Shown: piece by piece, positions 11,761 through 23,920 of the stretch | Position numbering within the stretch: position 1 is the stretch's first letter | Layout of the letters: every line of letters begins with the position of its first letter | Source: Siphonodentalium dalli | Taxonomy: Eukaryota; Mollusca; Scaphopoda; Gadilida; Siphonodentaliidae | DNA length: 64,000 bases | NCBI GenBank assembly: GCA_032622095.1 | Contig: CP136063.1 | Location: forward strand, 66,105,897-66,169,896 | Direction of reading: 5' to 3' | The notes under the pieces: generated by a model | What the model was told of the DNA's origin: nothing | Databases searched by the model: none | Seen by the model: only the letters and a program-made list of their open reading frames with translations | Made by a program: the position numbers and the translations under genes

Positions 11761-12434
11761 GCCCAATATCGAACAGCTCAGAAAACATTTGCAGGGCCAT
11801 AAAATTTATTTAACATGGCATCTGCCATATACAAATTCATTTATGTCGATAAATCTCTTATTTTTCAAAAATTTAAGCTCAGACTTGGTGTCTGTGTTTG
11901 GGATACTTATATATCCTAAAATGACAGGGTACAGCACGTAATTATTTTTTAGATCGAAGAAATGATTTTTTTTTCGATGATAAAATTTAACCCAGGATTT
12001 GCCATTAAAATCGATTTATGTCTATAAAACTGTAATTTTTCAAAATTTTGAGCTGAAACTTGGTGTATATGTGTGTAATACTACTATATTCTTAAAATGA
12101 CAGCGTTCAGCGCGTAATTATGTTTTAGATGGAAGAAATTGAATTTGTTTTCGATAATAAATTTAAAGCGTGGACGGCTCCGACGGGTCATCGAGTGCGC
12201 TCAATTTGTAAACAAAGTTTTGTCAATAGTCGTTTTGGTCAAACTATCCATTTTTAGACCGGGACAGCAGATCCGAATAGTAGCTAAGATGTATTTAGAT
12301 ATAATTATCAAAAGAATTTGACCGATCAGGGTAGATTTTAAGAGAATCGAGTGGAGAAATCTTGGTGATAATTCCAGAAAATAAAAATGGAGGAGAAACA
12401 CAATTAAACTACCACAATGCACTTCACTAAACTA
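11761..12434. other. No gene; internally repeated AT-rich sequence
   Basis: Two diverged copies of a block with TTTATGTC-ATAAA, TTTTTCAAAA-TTT-AGCT, CTTGGTGT and TTTTTAGAT-GAAGAAAT start near 11810 and 12000. No gene is recognised. Confidence 0.5.
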
Positions 12435-12880
12435 GGGGTTCCCAATGGGTTACACATTATTTTCAGTCTATCAGATTATTTATATTTTCAACAACAAGTG
12501 ACTTTAAGTTTACAATTTCAGCCTGTCCTGACTCTATCGATACGGTTTATCACATTTTCAAAAACATATTGTACACCGGTGGCGTTAACTTTACAATTTA
12601 AGCATCTACGTGATTCTATCGGTACGATTGAGTAAGGTACAAATAAAAATATAAGGGGCTCCCAATAGGTGATATATTATTTTCAGGCTATCATAGTATT
12701 TATATTTTCAACAACATATTATTACACCGGTGACTTTAAGTTTACAATTTCAGCCTGTCCCGACCCTATGGATACGATTTATCATATTTTCAAAAACGTA
12801 TTATACACTGGTGCCGTTAACTTTACAATTTCAGCATATACGTGATTCTATTGGTACGAATGAGTAAGGTACAAAAAAAA
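12435..12880. repeat. 220 bp tandem repeat, two units, copy A
   Basis: Units at 12435-12654 and 12655-12880 share GGGGNTCCCAATNGG, TTATTTATATTTTCAACAACA, TTACAATTTCAGCCTGTCC and TTNGGTACGANTGAGTAAGGTAC. The first unit is the empty target of the full-length LINE in copy B. Confidence 0.85.
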
Positions 12881-12904
12881 ATATCCAAGAATATATTTCT
12901 CCAT

Positions 12905-13600
12905 TCGACCATGAGTCCACCCACTTCGTGGCGGTAATAAATCCAGCCCCCCGTTCCGCCGTTTAAGTGATACAGGTCGAAGTTTCTAGCTCTAGGCGCA
13001 TTCCATATAAGCTCATATGGAACTTTGGAATGGTCGTCGCGGCGTTTTGGAGAAGCTCAGAGCACCAGTTCTCCACTCTTAGTCACGAAAAACGGCAGGC
13101 TAGTTGATAGTTGATAGTTAAAGAGCGTTCCTATCCGCAGTGTTGTTGATAAAGGATAAAGACCGTATGTGTGTAATGTGATTCTCACGTCTGGGTCTGG
13201 GCGTGTGCGTGTAAGACTGTATCCAGACTGACAGACATGAGCGTGTTGTGCGACGTACTTAGGGCTTCCTAGGAACAGCGGAGATTTTTATCGGGTCAGT
13301 TTTTCCGCCCGATGTGATCTTCACCTTGAAACGGGTACCCACAAATGATATATATGTGTGTATCTTTTATAGACTCGAACCGATTGAGCTCAAACTTGCT
13401 ACTTACGGGAAGTGGCATGGACGGGTTAAATTGTGACCCCGACCTTGACCGTGACCTTGAAAATGATCAATTCAAGGTCAAATCGGGTAAAATTTAAAAA
13501 CAAACAATTAAATTAAAAAATTAAAAACAAAAATTAATTAAACAAATTCAAAATTGTCATGTTTCTGACGATTGCCGCCAGTGGCGGGCTAACATACTAG
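12905..13600 (+). mobile_element. Helitron-like element, copy A (5' end unclear)
   Basis: The right end has the Helitron signature: a GC-rich hairpin CCGCCAGTGGCGGG followed about 8 nt later by CTAG (13597-13600) and then T. The body shares with the neighbouring elements the phrases TATAGACTCGAACCGATTGA, GCTCAAACTTGCTAC and CTTGACCTTGAAAATG. No Rep/helicase coding is present, so it is non-autonomous. The same end occurs at 61480 in copy B. Confidence 0.7.
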
Positions 13601-14765
13601 TCTCCTATATATTTTAAGACTTCGTTATATGTGTCCTTTATAGACTCGAAAACGGCTGGACCGATTAGGCTCAAACTTCCCATCTAAGGGTAAAAATCCA
13701 CGGGAATGGTCATCGCGGGGTTTTAGACAAGCTCAGAGCACCCATTCTCCACTCTCAGTCACAAAAACGGCACTGCGGAGTTAATCGCGTTGATAGTTAA
13801 AGAGCGTTCCTATCCGCAGTGTATATGTCGTTGATAAAGAGCGTATGCGTGTAATGTAATTATTATGTATGTACCCGGGCGTCAGCGTCGATATCCAGAC
13901 ACGCGCGTCTCGTGTGATTCTTATGTCTGTCGTCGTACTTACGGGTTCTAGGAACGGGGAGATTTTCATCGGGTCAGTTTTTCTTCCAGATGTACCGTAA
14001 ATCATACCTCTTTTAGGGAAGGGTACCTCCAAACCCCAAGTTTATTAAGTCAAATGGTTGGTTGGTATAAATTGGACGTTGCTAAACGACCACCTACGTG
14101 CGAAATTAAGGACGCAAAACGCTTCGGGAATGCAAACCTTCAAACGGGTACCCACAAATGATATATATGTGCGTGTCCTGTATAGACTCGAACCGATTGA
14201 GCTCAAACTTGCTACCTATGTGTACTTTTGTGCGGGAAGTGTCATGGACGGTCATATTGTGACCCCGACCTGACCTTGACATTGAAAATGGTCAATTCAA
14301 GGTCTAATCGTATAAAACTGGCGCATTTCGACGTGTCTCGGAAACTGAAACAAAAACAATAAGAACAAAAAAATGCCTGTTGTGTGATTCTTATGTCTGT
14401 CGTTCCTAGGAAGGGGGAGATTTTCATCGGGTCAGTTTTTCCGCCCGATGTACCGTAAATCATACCTCTTTTAGGGACGGGTACAATCATTTCTCTTGAC
14501 TAAAAAGCAGAATTAACTCATTGAATTTTTTTTTTTTAAATATCACTGTGGGACAGGGGAATATGAATGCATGGGGTGATTTGGTGTTTGTTTACATTTT
14601 CGTTCTGCAATTTCCTATGGTTGTTCTGCGCTTCCATCCCATTTCCAATGAGTTAATTCTGCCTTTTTAATAAAAAATGTAAAAAAAAAAATTAAATAAA
14701 AACAAAATAATTTTTAAAATGTCATGTTTCTGACCAACCACGCCAGTGGCGGGCTAACCTGCTAG
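13601..14765 (+). mobile_element. Helitron-like element
   Basis: It starts TCTCCTATATATTTTAAGAC directly after the CTAG of the previous element and ends with CGCCAGTGGCGGG then CTAG at 14762-14765. The inside repeats motifs of the previous element twice (GATTTTCATCGGGTCAGTTTT near 13960 and 14418), suggesting an internal duplication. Short open frames here are repeat translations. Confidence 0.75.
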
Positions 14766-15551
14766 TCTACTATATATTTTGAGAACTCCGTATATATATG
14801 TGTGTGTGTATATTTGTCCTTTATAAACTCGAAAACGGTCGGACCGATTGGGCTCAAACTTCCCATCTAACGGTAAAAAAAAAACCACGGGAATGGTCAT
14901 CGCGGCGTTTTGGAGAAGCTCAGAGCACCCGTTCTTCACTCTCAATCATCAAAATCACCGTCCTCGGCAATTCATGGGTTAAGGCAGTCACGCTCTTTAT
15001 ATTGACCAAATTTGGCGTTGTTAACCGTGTAACGCTCTTTATTGCCATCGACGTTGCTAAACGGTCACCTATGCGTACGAAACTACGGATGCAAAACGCA
15101 CCGGAACGACGGGATGCATTTATCTTGATTAAAAAGGCAGAATTAACTCATTGGAAAACAACAAATGCGTGTCGTGTCATTCTTATGTCTGTCGTTCCTA
15201 AGAACGGGGGAGATTTTCATCGAACCATACCTCTTTTAGGGACGGGGAGAATTTCATCGGGTCAGTTTTTCCGCCCTAGGGGCGGGTACCATCATTTCTC
15301 TTGATTAAAAAGGCAGAATTAACTCATTGAAAAAAAAAATGCATGTTGTGTGATTCTTATGTCTGTCGTTCCTATGAAGGGGGAGATTTCATCGGGTCAG
15401 TTTTTCCGCCCGATGTACCGTAAATCATACCTCTTTTAGGGACGGGTACCATCATTTCTCTTGATTAAAAAGGCAGAATTAACTCATTGAAAAACATAAA
15501 ATTATAAAGGCAGAATTTAAAAATTAATTTAAAAAATGTCTAACCTGCTAG
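14766..15551 (+). mobile_element. Helitron-like element with lost hairpin
   Basis: It starts TCTACTATATATTTTGAGAA immediately after the previous CTAG and ends TCTAACCTGCTAG followed by T, but the terminal hairpin has been lost by a small deletion before TCTAACC. Inside, GGGACGGGTACCATCATTTC and AAAAAGGCAGAATTAACTCA are repeated three times. The 168-codon frame 14798-15304 is a repeat translation, not a gene. Confidence 0.7.
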
Positions 15552-16079
15552 TGTTATATATTATACTATTTATTTCTTGTTTTAAGTGGGCAAATTTTAC
15601 TTACCACATTTTCCGTTGTCCCTCCTTCATACGCTCACAAATGTGTAATTTTCCAAGAATTGCACATATTCGTTCAAGATCTGTCAGATTATGTACTAAA
15701 TAATTTTCTGCGAATTTAAAGACATAGTAGGCCTACCATTACCAAAACCTGCATGTGATATATTTGAGGAATTCTAAAGACTCGAAAATTAACTATCAAA
15801 CTCAAATTATTGTCCTACTTCTGGTGATTAGCCATTGATTCAATACATCAATTGAGTCCAACCACCATGCATGGCGCGTCACTGTGGCGTTACATAAGTT
15901 AATGGCCCTAGACGACAAATTTAACTTACTAGAATCTATAAACTTCGTACAAGTAATTCAAATTCTCATCTGGAAAGCATGATAAAATCGTTACATGATC
16001 CTGTGGTTACGGTCACATATGAGGCGCAGCGAGATTAAAGATGAATTATCCGAATAAACGCTCCTAAATTACTATTTCT
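15552..16079. other. No feature seen
   Basis: Unique-looking AT-rich sequence with no coding frame or transposon terminus that I can identify. Confidence 0.5.
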
Positions 16080-16510
16080 TTGGCTTCGGAGGTAAAAAAA
16101 AATATATTTGATTCGAGTCTAGGAACCCATCCATCAAAGCTCAGAGTGATCAGATATCGATTTTTGAAGTTTGTTATTTCTCGAGATGGCACAGAAACAC
16201 GGCATCACACGGGCGGTTGCGGTCAAAATTGCCGATGAAGATGGATAACTCTAAAAACAAGTATTAATACGGCCAAATTTCGTGATTACTCAAGTGATAA
16301 TACGGCCAAATTTCGTTGAACAAAATGTTGATATATAACACGTTTTGGGAAATTTGATACCATATTGACAGTGGTTAGCATTATGTTGTTGCAATTATTC
16401 GATTCTGATAACTACAGCGTGTTTTAAAGAAATGTTATTGTTGTTGTAGTTGTTGTTGTTTTTGTTGTTGTTGTTTTTATTGTTGTTTATCTTGATGATA
16501 TGGGGTCCCT
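16080..16510 (-). mobile_element. Decayed inverted copy of part of the AGGGGTACTGTAC element
   Basis: The reverse complement of this stretch matches the inside of the element at 6290-6680, for example the shared parts around TTGGCTTCGGAG, ATATCGATTTTT, CCATCTTCATC and GTGGTTAGCATTA. It has small insertions, including a short duplication of ATACGGCCAAATTTCGT. It ends in a GTT-rich microsatellite at about 16430-16490. Confidence 0.65.
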
Positions 16511-16713
16511 CTAGCGCCTCGCCCGATATTAATCGCACTTCGCCTCATATGACACCGTATCCGGCAACAACTCGCCCTGTAACTTAATTATAATATATTG
16601 CCGCGACTCTGCCGACTCAGTGGATCTAGCTTGTTTATACCACCACTATACTGCCACAATGTCTGCCAACATTGAAGGCCTTGAAGGGGTCACTCTCACC
16701 AAAAAAAGTGCTG

Positions 16714-16970
16714 AAGGGTACACAGGATTTGAAAATGTGCTGAAGGGCACACAGGGTTTAGTTTGGGATCGCCACTAACATCATTACTTAAACTGTGTTT
16801 CTGAAAGTATGGTACCAATTAGCAGTTTGTTTTTAGTTCATTTTAATGTTCGTTGGAACGTAAACAATTATTCCCTAACATAAATCATGGCAGATACAAA
16901 AACTAAACGTCATTTAGAACAACATTTCAAACCCTGTGCACCCTTCAGCACATTTTCAAATCCTGTGTTC
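16714..16970. repeat. Inverted repeat of about 257 bp
   Basis: AAGGGTACACAGGATTTG-AAAATGTGCTGAAGGGCACACAGGGTTT at the left is matched by its near reverse complement at 16929-16970, with about 165 bp between the arms. Each arm contains two versions of CACAGG-TTT. This looks like a small foldback or MITE. No target duplication was recognised. Confidence 0.7.
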
Positions 16971-17406
16971 AATATGGCCGCGACTCAGTGACAAGACTTT
17001 TATTGGAGTATGTGATATTAGCGTACATACCGTGTATAGATATTTGTAATGTAATTATGTGATATACTAGGCCACTAAGTGGGCCGAACCATGCCTTTCA
17101 CGTGTCGGTCATCCGCTTTAATACAACATGGGGCGCACGCGACTGAGGGAGCGATCTATGTAGTACTTCTTTAAAATCATGATGTTATGTCAGTAATTTA
17201 TGCGTATTTTCAGTAACGTAGAACAGTGTATACACATGCGGGGGACCCCACACAATGCACAGCCAACTCATTCGGCATTAAATGACAATTATATAGTTAC
17301 CGTGGGCTATGTGGGATGGTCATGCTCGCTCAGCGTCGACATCTCGTGCACTAAATTCGAGTCGAGCCGAGCTAGAATCGAATTTAGTGGAAGAGGTTAA
17401 TAAATA
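16971..17406. other. No gene; one short palindrome
   Basis: The only structure I see is the hairpin CTAAATTCGA...TCGAATTTAG at about 17351-17397, immediately left of a Helitron-like element. The rest is unannotated. Confidence 0.4.
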
Positions 17407-18159
17407 TCTAATATATATTTTGAGACTTCTGTCTGTTTGTTTGTTTGTTAGCTATGGCCGGGAAAACTGCCGGACGGATGAGCCCAAACTTCATATCTAA
17501 GGGTAAAATCCAAGATGAAGTGTCATTGCACCGCTTCTGATAACGTCAGATCACTCCTTCTCCATTCCCCCACCACCGCAATGGGAATTCATGGGTTAAT
17601 CGCGTGATATCTAAAGAGCGTTCGTATCCGCAGTGTCGTTGACAAAGAGCGTCTTGTCCAGACATCATGAGCGTGTTGTGTCTGTGTCCAGACATGAGCG
17701 TGTTGTGTGATTCTTATGTCTGTGTTCGTACTTAGGGGTTCCTAGGAATGGGGGAGATTTTCATCGGGTCAGTTTTTCCGCCCGAGGTGACCTTCATCTT
17801 GAAACAGGTATGCCCACAAATGATATATATGTATGTGTGTGTCCGTTATAGACTCGAAAACGGCCCTACCGATTGAGACCAAACTTGCTACCTATACACT
17901 TTTGTCCGGGAACTCTCATGGACCAGTCAAATTGTGACCCCGACCTGACGTTGATCTTCAAAATTATCAATTCAAGGTCAAATCCGGTAAAACTGGCTGA
18001 TTTTGACGAAATTTGATACCTAGGTGTAATTTTGTCCGGGGAGTGTTTTGAACGGGCCAAATCGTGACCCTGACCTGACATGACCTTGACCTTGAAAATG
18101 GTCAATTCAAGATCAAATCGCGCATTTCCGTCCCCGGGCGAAGTCGGGTTACCTTCTAG
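17407..18159 (+). mobile_element. Helitron-like element with complete termini
   Basis: It begins TCTAATATATATTTTGAGAC after an A (17406) and ends CTAG (18156-18159) before a T. The hairpin CCCGGGCGAAGTCGGG lies about 10 nt upstream of CTAG. TC start, hairpin, CTAG end and insertion between A and T are the classical Helitron hallmarks. The inside contains two 100-120 bp repeats around GACCTTGACCTTGAAAATGG and no rolling-circle Rep/helicase gene. The minus-strand 110-codon frame is a repeat translation. Confidence 0.85.
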
Positions 18160-20157
18160 TCGTATATAATTGCGAGGAATTTGAGATCCATTTTTCACAT
18201 AATCACATGAAAACGGTCTCGAAACGGCTGGGGTTACACAAATTAATATTTATTACCTTATATCACAGCCAAAAGTAAATACACCTTCATGAACAAATAA
18301 TGTTCCATTTTAAATGTGTCTTTTCATGTTGACAACATTAATTGTTCCACCACCCTTATCATCCATGTTATTATCACAGTCAACACTAAATAACCCAACA
18401 TAAATCGAATATCATACTTATATTATAATTAAAATAATTATAAATTTCCGGCATTGACATCGACATAATTGCGTTAAGCTTACTCTTACGTCACTGCGCG
18501 TGCCGAAAATACACGTGTGTCTTACTAAAAATGAGGCCGGGTTTAGTGGCTAACTATGTAATAATATCTTATAGATATTAGGCAATAAAGATGCTGATAA
18601 TTTGAAAAAAAATAGCTGTTACGGTGCCTGCCAAAATCGTATGGGTCTCGGTTTATCCCTGGGTTTACCATCAAGAGTAAACATTAGCCCACATATATTA
18701 TCATATTAGCATTGGTTTTCGCAAACTCCTTACAATATCCTCTCCGTTATCAATGCGCTATGAGAATAATGATACCGAATTTCATCAAACCACCCAAATA
18801 TATTGAAATGTGTCAATTGGGACACACTATAGCAGTTTAAGCCGATCAACTCAGATCAACTGGCTCAAAATAAAAGGTAAAGCGGGGTGTTATATCACGT
18901 TTCTCCATTGTTTCTCAATGGATATGAATGACATTTTGAAAATGTACATCCGTGTTAGGACATGGAATACATAAACGTTATGATATTTAAAAAAAAAGTG
19001 ATTACCTCTTTGTAAAATAATTCATGAGTACACAAGAACATAATTAGGTAGTCAACAACTATTATAGCGAAGCAACTGTGTATATAACGAAGACAGTGGA
19101 TGAGAATATAAATAATCAGCTATGAACAAATAAAAGCACACAAGACGCTTAAAATCGGTATGACCATGGAAAGTGTTTTTCAAGATTTTCAAGACCTTGT
19201 GTTAATGTAAACATATATTATTCCAATCCTAATACATATAACACATATGAACAATTAACAAAAGTTTTGACAATATAGTATAGATAGGTGAATTGGAAAG
19301 GCGATTAAACAACAAAACCAGGGGCTTTTACTATTAAGTTTGCTCCCTTTTAGTTTCGCGCCCTCTCCATTACATGGCGACGGGGGGGGGGGGGGTAGGG
19401 CGGGAAGGAATGGAAATATTATACCTTATACGAACTTGTGTTCGTGTTTTAACATTGCTTAAAAGTTGAAGGAAATAATAAGTAAGAAAATGAGTGGGTT
19501 AAGTAAAGGCCCACTTAATGTTCGTACCCCCAGATCACATTCTATAAAATATATGACATATTATATACCATTTGAAAGAGAAAGCTCCAAAACATTGTAT
19601 TATCAACTTATCCGGTGTAATTAACTGTGGACAGTTTGTCTTTGTTGAGTTGGCAACGCGTTTTGTCATCAAGATTGAAGTAAAAATCAATATTATTTTC
19701 AATACAGGGGGGGGGGGGGGGTAACTCTATATATTAAAGATAGAGTTCTCCCCCTTCCATTGAAAAACTTTGAATTTTGTTGCATTCTGTGTGCCAACGG
19801 GTGAGGGGGGAGTCATTCTATGATTTCAGCAGTTTTCTATTTCTCTGTGGGCATCTTCTGAGAAACAGATGTCTCAAATAGTGATGAATTGTAGTATTTT
19901 AATCATATTTTATGGCATAGATTGTTATTAAAACCGTATTTCAAGTCACTATAAACAAAATAATCGGCGACTCGAAAATTATGTGGGACTTTAAGTCCTG
20001 GTGTGCATGGTGCGGCTACATTATCAGCTCCCTGACTAGTATGTTCGACTGGAAGCATATGGGATATAAAGTAACACTTTATTGTCAAAATGACTTTTGG
20101 ATCGATAAATATTCAGTTATGGGGAACAGAAACGAAGTAGCCATTAAGAGGCTTATT
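18160..20157. other. No gene seen; includes two long G-tracts
   Basis: Mostly unique AT-rich sequence. G-tracts lie at 19382-19395 and 19707-19721. About 100 bp near 18890-18990 (GGGTGTTATAT, TTGTTTCTCAATG, GGGACATGGAATACA-like) recurs at about 32190-32290, so a dispersed repeat is present. Open frames at 19903-20163 on both strands are short and match nothing I know. Confidence 0.45.
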
Positions 20158-20280
20158 GTGTAACGCTCTTATGTGTATAATTAAATATTAAACAGTGTTA
20201 GTGTAGTTACGAAAGCCATGTGTAACGCTCTTATGTGTAATTAAATATTAAACAGTGTTAGTGTAGATATGAGAGCCATG
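20158..20280. repeat. 61 bp tandem duplication
   Basis: Two adjacent copies (20158-20219 and 20220-20280) of GTGTAACGCTCTTATGTG...AATTAAATATTAAACAGTGT...GAGAGCCATG. The AACGCTCTTATG core matches motifs repeated near the right end of the piggyBac element at 20973-24264. A related GAGCCATG-CAAGCT stretch recurs at about 21260. Confidence 0.85.
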
Positions 20281-20294
20281 CAAGCTGGTCCATC

Positions 20295-20914
20295 CACAGG
20301 GGCCTGTAACGCGCTCCGTTGCCCGCCCCCTTTTGCGCTGCCCATATACGCCGCTTGTATATACGCGCCTGCTTCACGTTAATGAGAGTATAATAGAGAC
20401 AAGGGGAACTGTAGTTATTCCCCGTTTTACCATCGCTCGGGAATCGGACAAATTTAGCCCATTTACCCGAGTAATTCTATCGATATAGCCACGGATGTGT
20501 CGGCGAAGGATTCATCTTTCAATCAATACCACAAGCTCCCCTCAGAACCATATATATCCATAGCATTTGATAATATTGTCTCCGGTGGGCGTAAATTTCC
20601 AGATTGATCCTTACTCAGGAGCAATGGCCGATATGTTCCTCTAAATTCACCCCCATACCGCTTACTATATAACTAAAAATCGGCCAAACGATCAACTATA
20701 TATATAAATATCTAGCGCTCAGTGATTTCTTGTCGGCTAATAATTTATTTACTCTTACAAATCAACACACCGTCAGAAAACAATTTTTATAGAGGAGAAA
20801 TCTGTCGATATTATACTACCATTAACGTGACGCAGGAGCGTGTGTAGAAGCGGCGTGTATGTGCAGCGCAAATGGGGTGGGGGCGGACAGCGGAGCGCGT
20901 TATACAGGCCCCTG
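20295..20914. mobile_element. hAT-like MITE, 620 bp, with about 115 bp TIRs
   Basis: The left end CACAGGGGCCTGTAACGCGC and the right end GCGCGTTATACAGGCCCCTG pair over about 115 bp with scattered mismatches. The 9 bp direct repeat TGGTCCATC flanks the element (20286-20294 and 20915-20923). Because it overlaps the symmetric TIR end, the true target duplication may be 7-9 bp. CAGGGG ends and a roughly 8 bp duplication fit hAT. No transposase is present. The GC-rich arms stand out from the surrounding AT-rich DNA. Confidence 0.85.
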
Positions 20915-22373
20915 TGGTCCATCTATAATAGAAAAACGCTGACACGTTGTCAGTATCGATATCGATCTTTAACTCTTTAGTTCCCACACTAGCTGTATAA
21001 GCCACCCCGTCATCTCCCTGCAGCTATAACATAATACCGACGGTGTGTTCCCGGGTATATATCAAGTACCAGACGCTATTTCCCCATATAAGTATTTGGC
21101 TTGTCGGAAAGTATCCCGTTGCTCCATAAATGGTGGTAAACCTGTTATTGTGTTGACGCAGTGAGGGTAATCTATTGGAGTGACAGCTCCAACTGGGGAT
21201 AATGAGCGTAAGCCGGGACGTGTGTCGTAATATGAGAAAAATCGACACCTGAGTATAAGAGCCATGGGCAAGCTAGTATCTTTGACTTTTTCATTGGGAT
21301 TAGTTCAATATCAGTATATTAAACTATATGTATTGTGCGTTTCGTCAGCTCTGAAATGTTGCTTTTAATATTCCATACAAAATGTGATTATTTACTCAGA
21401 TTACATGAGGTGAAGTGACCACGACGTGTATGCACACGAATGTCACATTGTGACAATAAAATATGTCTTATAGAAATTATCCTTGCTCAGGATTTAGACC
21501 CGTCTTATTTGCAAAAAGTCACCAACTCCCAAAAGTATTTTGTAAACAATTCAAAGCAAATGTGTTCTGTTTTCTTCTTATCTAGAAGACAATTAAAGAG
21601 AGGATATATATAATATTTTAAGTGGATACCAGACATATCTCATGATATGGCACAAGGACTAAATTTTGCGACCAACTTGTCGTGACCGAAAGTACATTGT
21701 TTCTGGAGATAATGAGTTTCTGTTGCTACTGCCAGAAATAATGTATTTCAGCTGGCGAAAAGTGCAGCTATAGTCGCTCGCGAAAATAAATAAATATATT
21801 TGTCCGGTATCAATTCAGAACGCTATATATCCTCTATTTCGTTCAGCCAAAATAACGCGATGTCGCACTACGAAATTCAAGTAAGGTTTTAAAATATATT
21901 TTCAGAACGGTGATGTTTGCGATTGTTTATTACTATAAACTAACATGCAAATGTAACATTTATCAGCATTTTCGACTTCAAAAACACATTATATAACACG
22001 TCGTGCTAAGTGTGGAAGTTCATCTTCATGCAAACACTGTATGGCATCACCATTTAAAATTTAGCATTATAGAATATAAGAGAAATTTGTCCATATACCG
22101 GTATATTGGTGTGCGAATACACACTATTTTATCACATACGTCAGAAACACCAGAAACATAAAACAACATTATCAGAAAAAGGACCGAACAATGTACAAAT
22201 TGTGTCGATATAGATCTTTCCTTTTACTCAATAAACCAAACATGTTTGAGAAAATAGTTTGTGAAATCTTCGATCACGCAATTTGTAACATAACGTCCGA
22301 CTGAAACATGCATGTCACACCAGCCATTTGATGTTCAGCGGTTTGAAACAATAATACATAATTGTAGCTGAGC

Positions 22374-23401
22374 TGTCGTGTGTCCACCCCTGGTCAAGTG
22401 GTCATGCTAATATGCTATGATGCCGGTGGTCATGTTGAATTGCTATGATGCGGGTAGGGCAAACTTATTCCGTTACGAAAAAGTACCGTTATTTTTCTAA
22501 AGTTGTAATTTTCACGGTGATTGGATAACTAGAGCGATTTGATAAAAAAAAAACATTCAAGAACATATATATTTTTGAAAAATATAATAATAACTGCGCT
22601 GGTGTTTCTAAAACGACGCAAATAGCCATCTTGATTATAGTCGATTTTCAACTAATGCAACCATTATTAAAGTCACGGGCGGCATTTGTTGCAGAAATAT
22701 TTATATTTTTTCAAATCGCCATCGACAGAATGAACGCCAACATATATACAGTTCCACTCATATGCCAAACATAATCAGCGCGTAAATAGTATATTGTCAT
22801 CAAGACGTACAATGGTGTACGTAAACAAGAGACTGCTCGTGTTACAGAAGTTGTGATTCTGTTTACATAACAGACCGAAATTATATTGGTTAATCATACA
22901 AAAATGATATAAACGCTCTTTATTATTTCCATATTAGGAAAACAGTAACAAAAACGCTCTTTATGTTTACCATATCCGGATCTAAACAAAAGCCAGGAAA
23001 CGTAACGTTTTTTGCTTTTGTTTACATAACAAAGGGGGACAAATTGACAATAAAACTGTTTATGCCATATTTCTGATTGGCATAAGAACAAAGTCTGTCT
23101 ATATCTTACTATTCCTTCTGTTTATGGTGGTTTTTGACATAGATGAATATTTTAACACCATACACACCGCGAACACCGCCCGTATCTTTAAAAATATTTC
23201 GCAATAAATTTGTTTTTGAATGTTATAATTTGATATATACGCATAATGGATTTTCAGATTATCGGAACACCGCGATTGAGACAAATTAAAAATAAAATAA
23301 CGGTAATTTTTGTTAACAGCAACAGTTTGCCCTAACATCATCATATCAATTCAGCAGGACCCAACCGCATTAGCATGACCATTTGACCAGGTGTTGTCGA
23401 C
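22374..23401. mobile_element. 1.0 kb inverted-repeat element nested in the piggyBac element
   Basis: Left TGTCGTGTGTCCACCCCTGG then TCAAGTGGTCATGCTAAT, and right (reverse complement) TGTCGACAACACCTGG then TCAAATGGTCATGCTAAT, form imperfect terminal repeats of about 40-60 bp. The interior has two AAACGCTCTTTAT motifs 42 bp apart (22911, 22953). No coding capacity. No target duplication was identified, so it may be an internal part of the piggyBac element. Confidence 0.6.
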
Positions 23402-23554
23402 AATTCTTTGGTTTGAAATTATAAATGAGTCAAATCGTGCAATTCACCAAATTTGAAATTATATCATGAAATGTGTTGCGTGAACAATTAATATAGTTGG
23501 ATAGTATATCAATATACAGTAGATACACATTGGGTTCTCTATGATGTCCATGCA

Positions 23555-23920
23555 CTATATATATTCTTCCATTTTCCACTTGGCATAGTTGTTAATATGC
23601 CTGGCTATTTCGGCATACTTCGATGGCGAGAACATCAAATTTAAATAGTCCAAAGCTGTTGCTGTATCACTATCGAATTCATCTGGTATAACTGGCCCTG
23701 TCCTTTGGGTAAATGGCGGAAGTGATACATTTCGAAGTTTATGTGACCAGCCAATCGGGTTAGTATTCAAGCTGCTATCGGCGATGGAGGTCACATTGTC
23801 GCTGGTAGCAGGGGGAGAGTAATCGTCTTCTGATGACGAGAAACCGCAATCTCCGCTAAAATCGCTATCATCTCCCATTAACATGTTGATCACTTTCTGT
23901 TTCGAAAATTTGGAAGCCAT
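23555..23920 (-). pseudogene. piggyBac transposase, N-terminal fragment
   Basis: A 121-residue minus-strand frame starts MASKFSKQKVINML, followed by an acidic and serine-rich stretch (DDSDFSGDCGFSSSEDDYSP, residues 17-36). It ends in TALDYLNLMFSPSKYAEIAR then HINNYAKWKMEEY. In piggyBac (DDE_Tnp_1_7) proteins a low-complexity acidic head precedes a GP-rich linker and a 'D-F--LFF----I--I---TN-YA' segment. Residues 74-115 (TGPVIP...DYLNLMF...NNYAKWK) fit that pattern. A full transposase is usually 500-600 residues. Here a TAG follows EEYI and the catalytic DDD core is missing. Orientation and distance (345 bp) from the right TIR fit the parent element. It is either a remnant or the first exon of a deleted gene. 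Confidence 0.65.

Larger units (their letters stand above)
1..13600 (+). repeat. Segmental duplication, copy A
   Basis: This segment matches 46069-61480 in the same order and orientation, with long identical runs broken by scattered substitutions and short indels. It probably continues left of the window. Copy A differs from copy B by a 316 bp LINE 3' fragment (1099-1414), a 2.8 kb inverted-repeat transposon (4764-7583), about 500 bp at 7739-8235 replaced by about 90 bp in B, and one extra repeat monomer near 8440-8570. The match stops at the CTAG end of a Helitron-like element at 13600. Real duplication and two unmerged haplotypes cannot be told apart here because an N gap lies between the copies. 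Confidence 0.95.

Noticed and set aside
14798-15304. 168-codon plus-strand frame
   Set aside because: It lies entirely in a Helitron-like element with internally repeated sequence. The peptide has no motif and no conserved counterpart.
17866-18198. 110-codon minus-strand frame with repeated FDLELTIFKVKV-type peptide
   Set aside because: The peptide repeat is the translation of the 120 bp DNA repeats in Helitron-like elements (also 35438-35635), and frames differ between copies.
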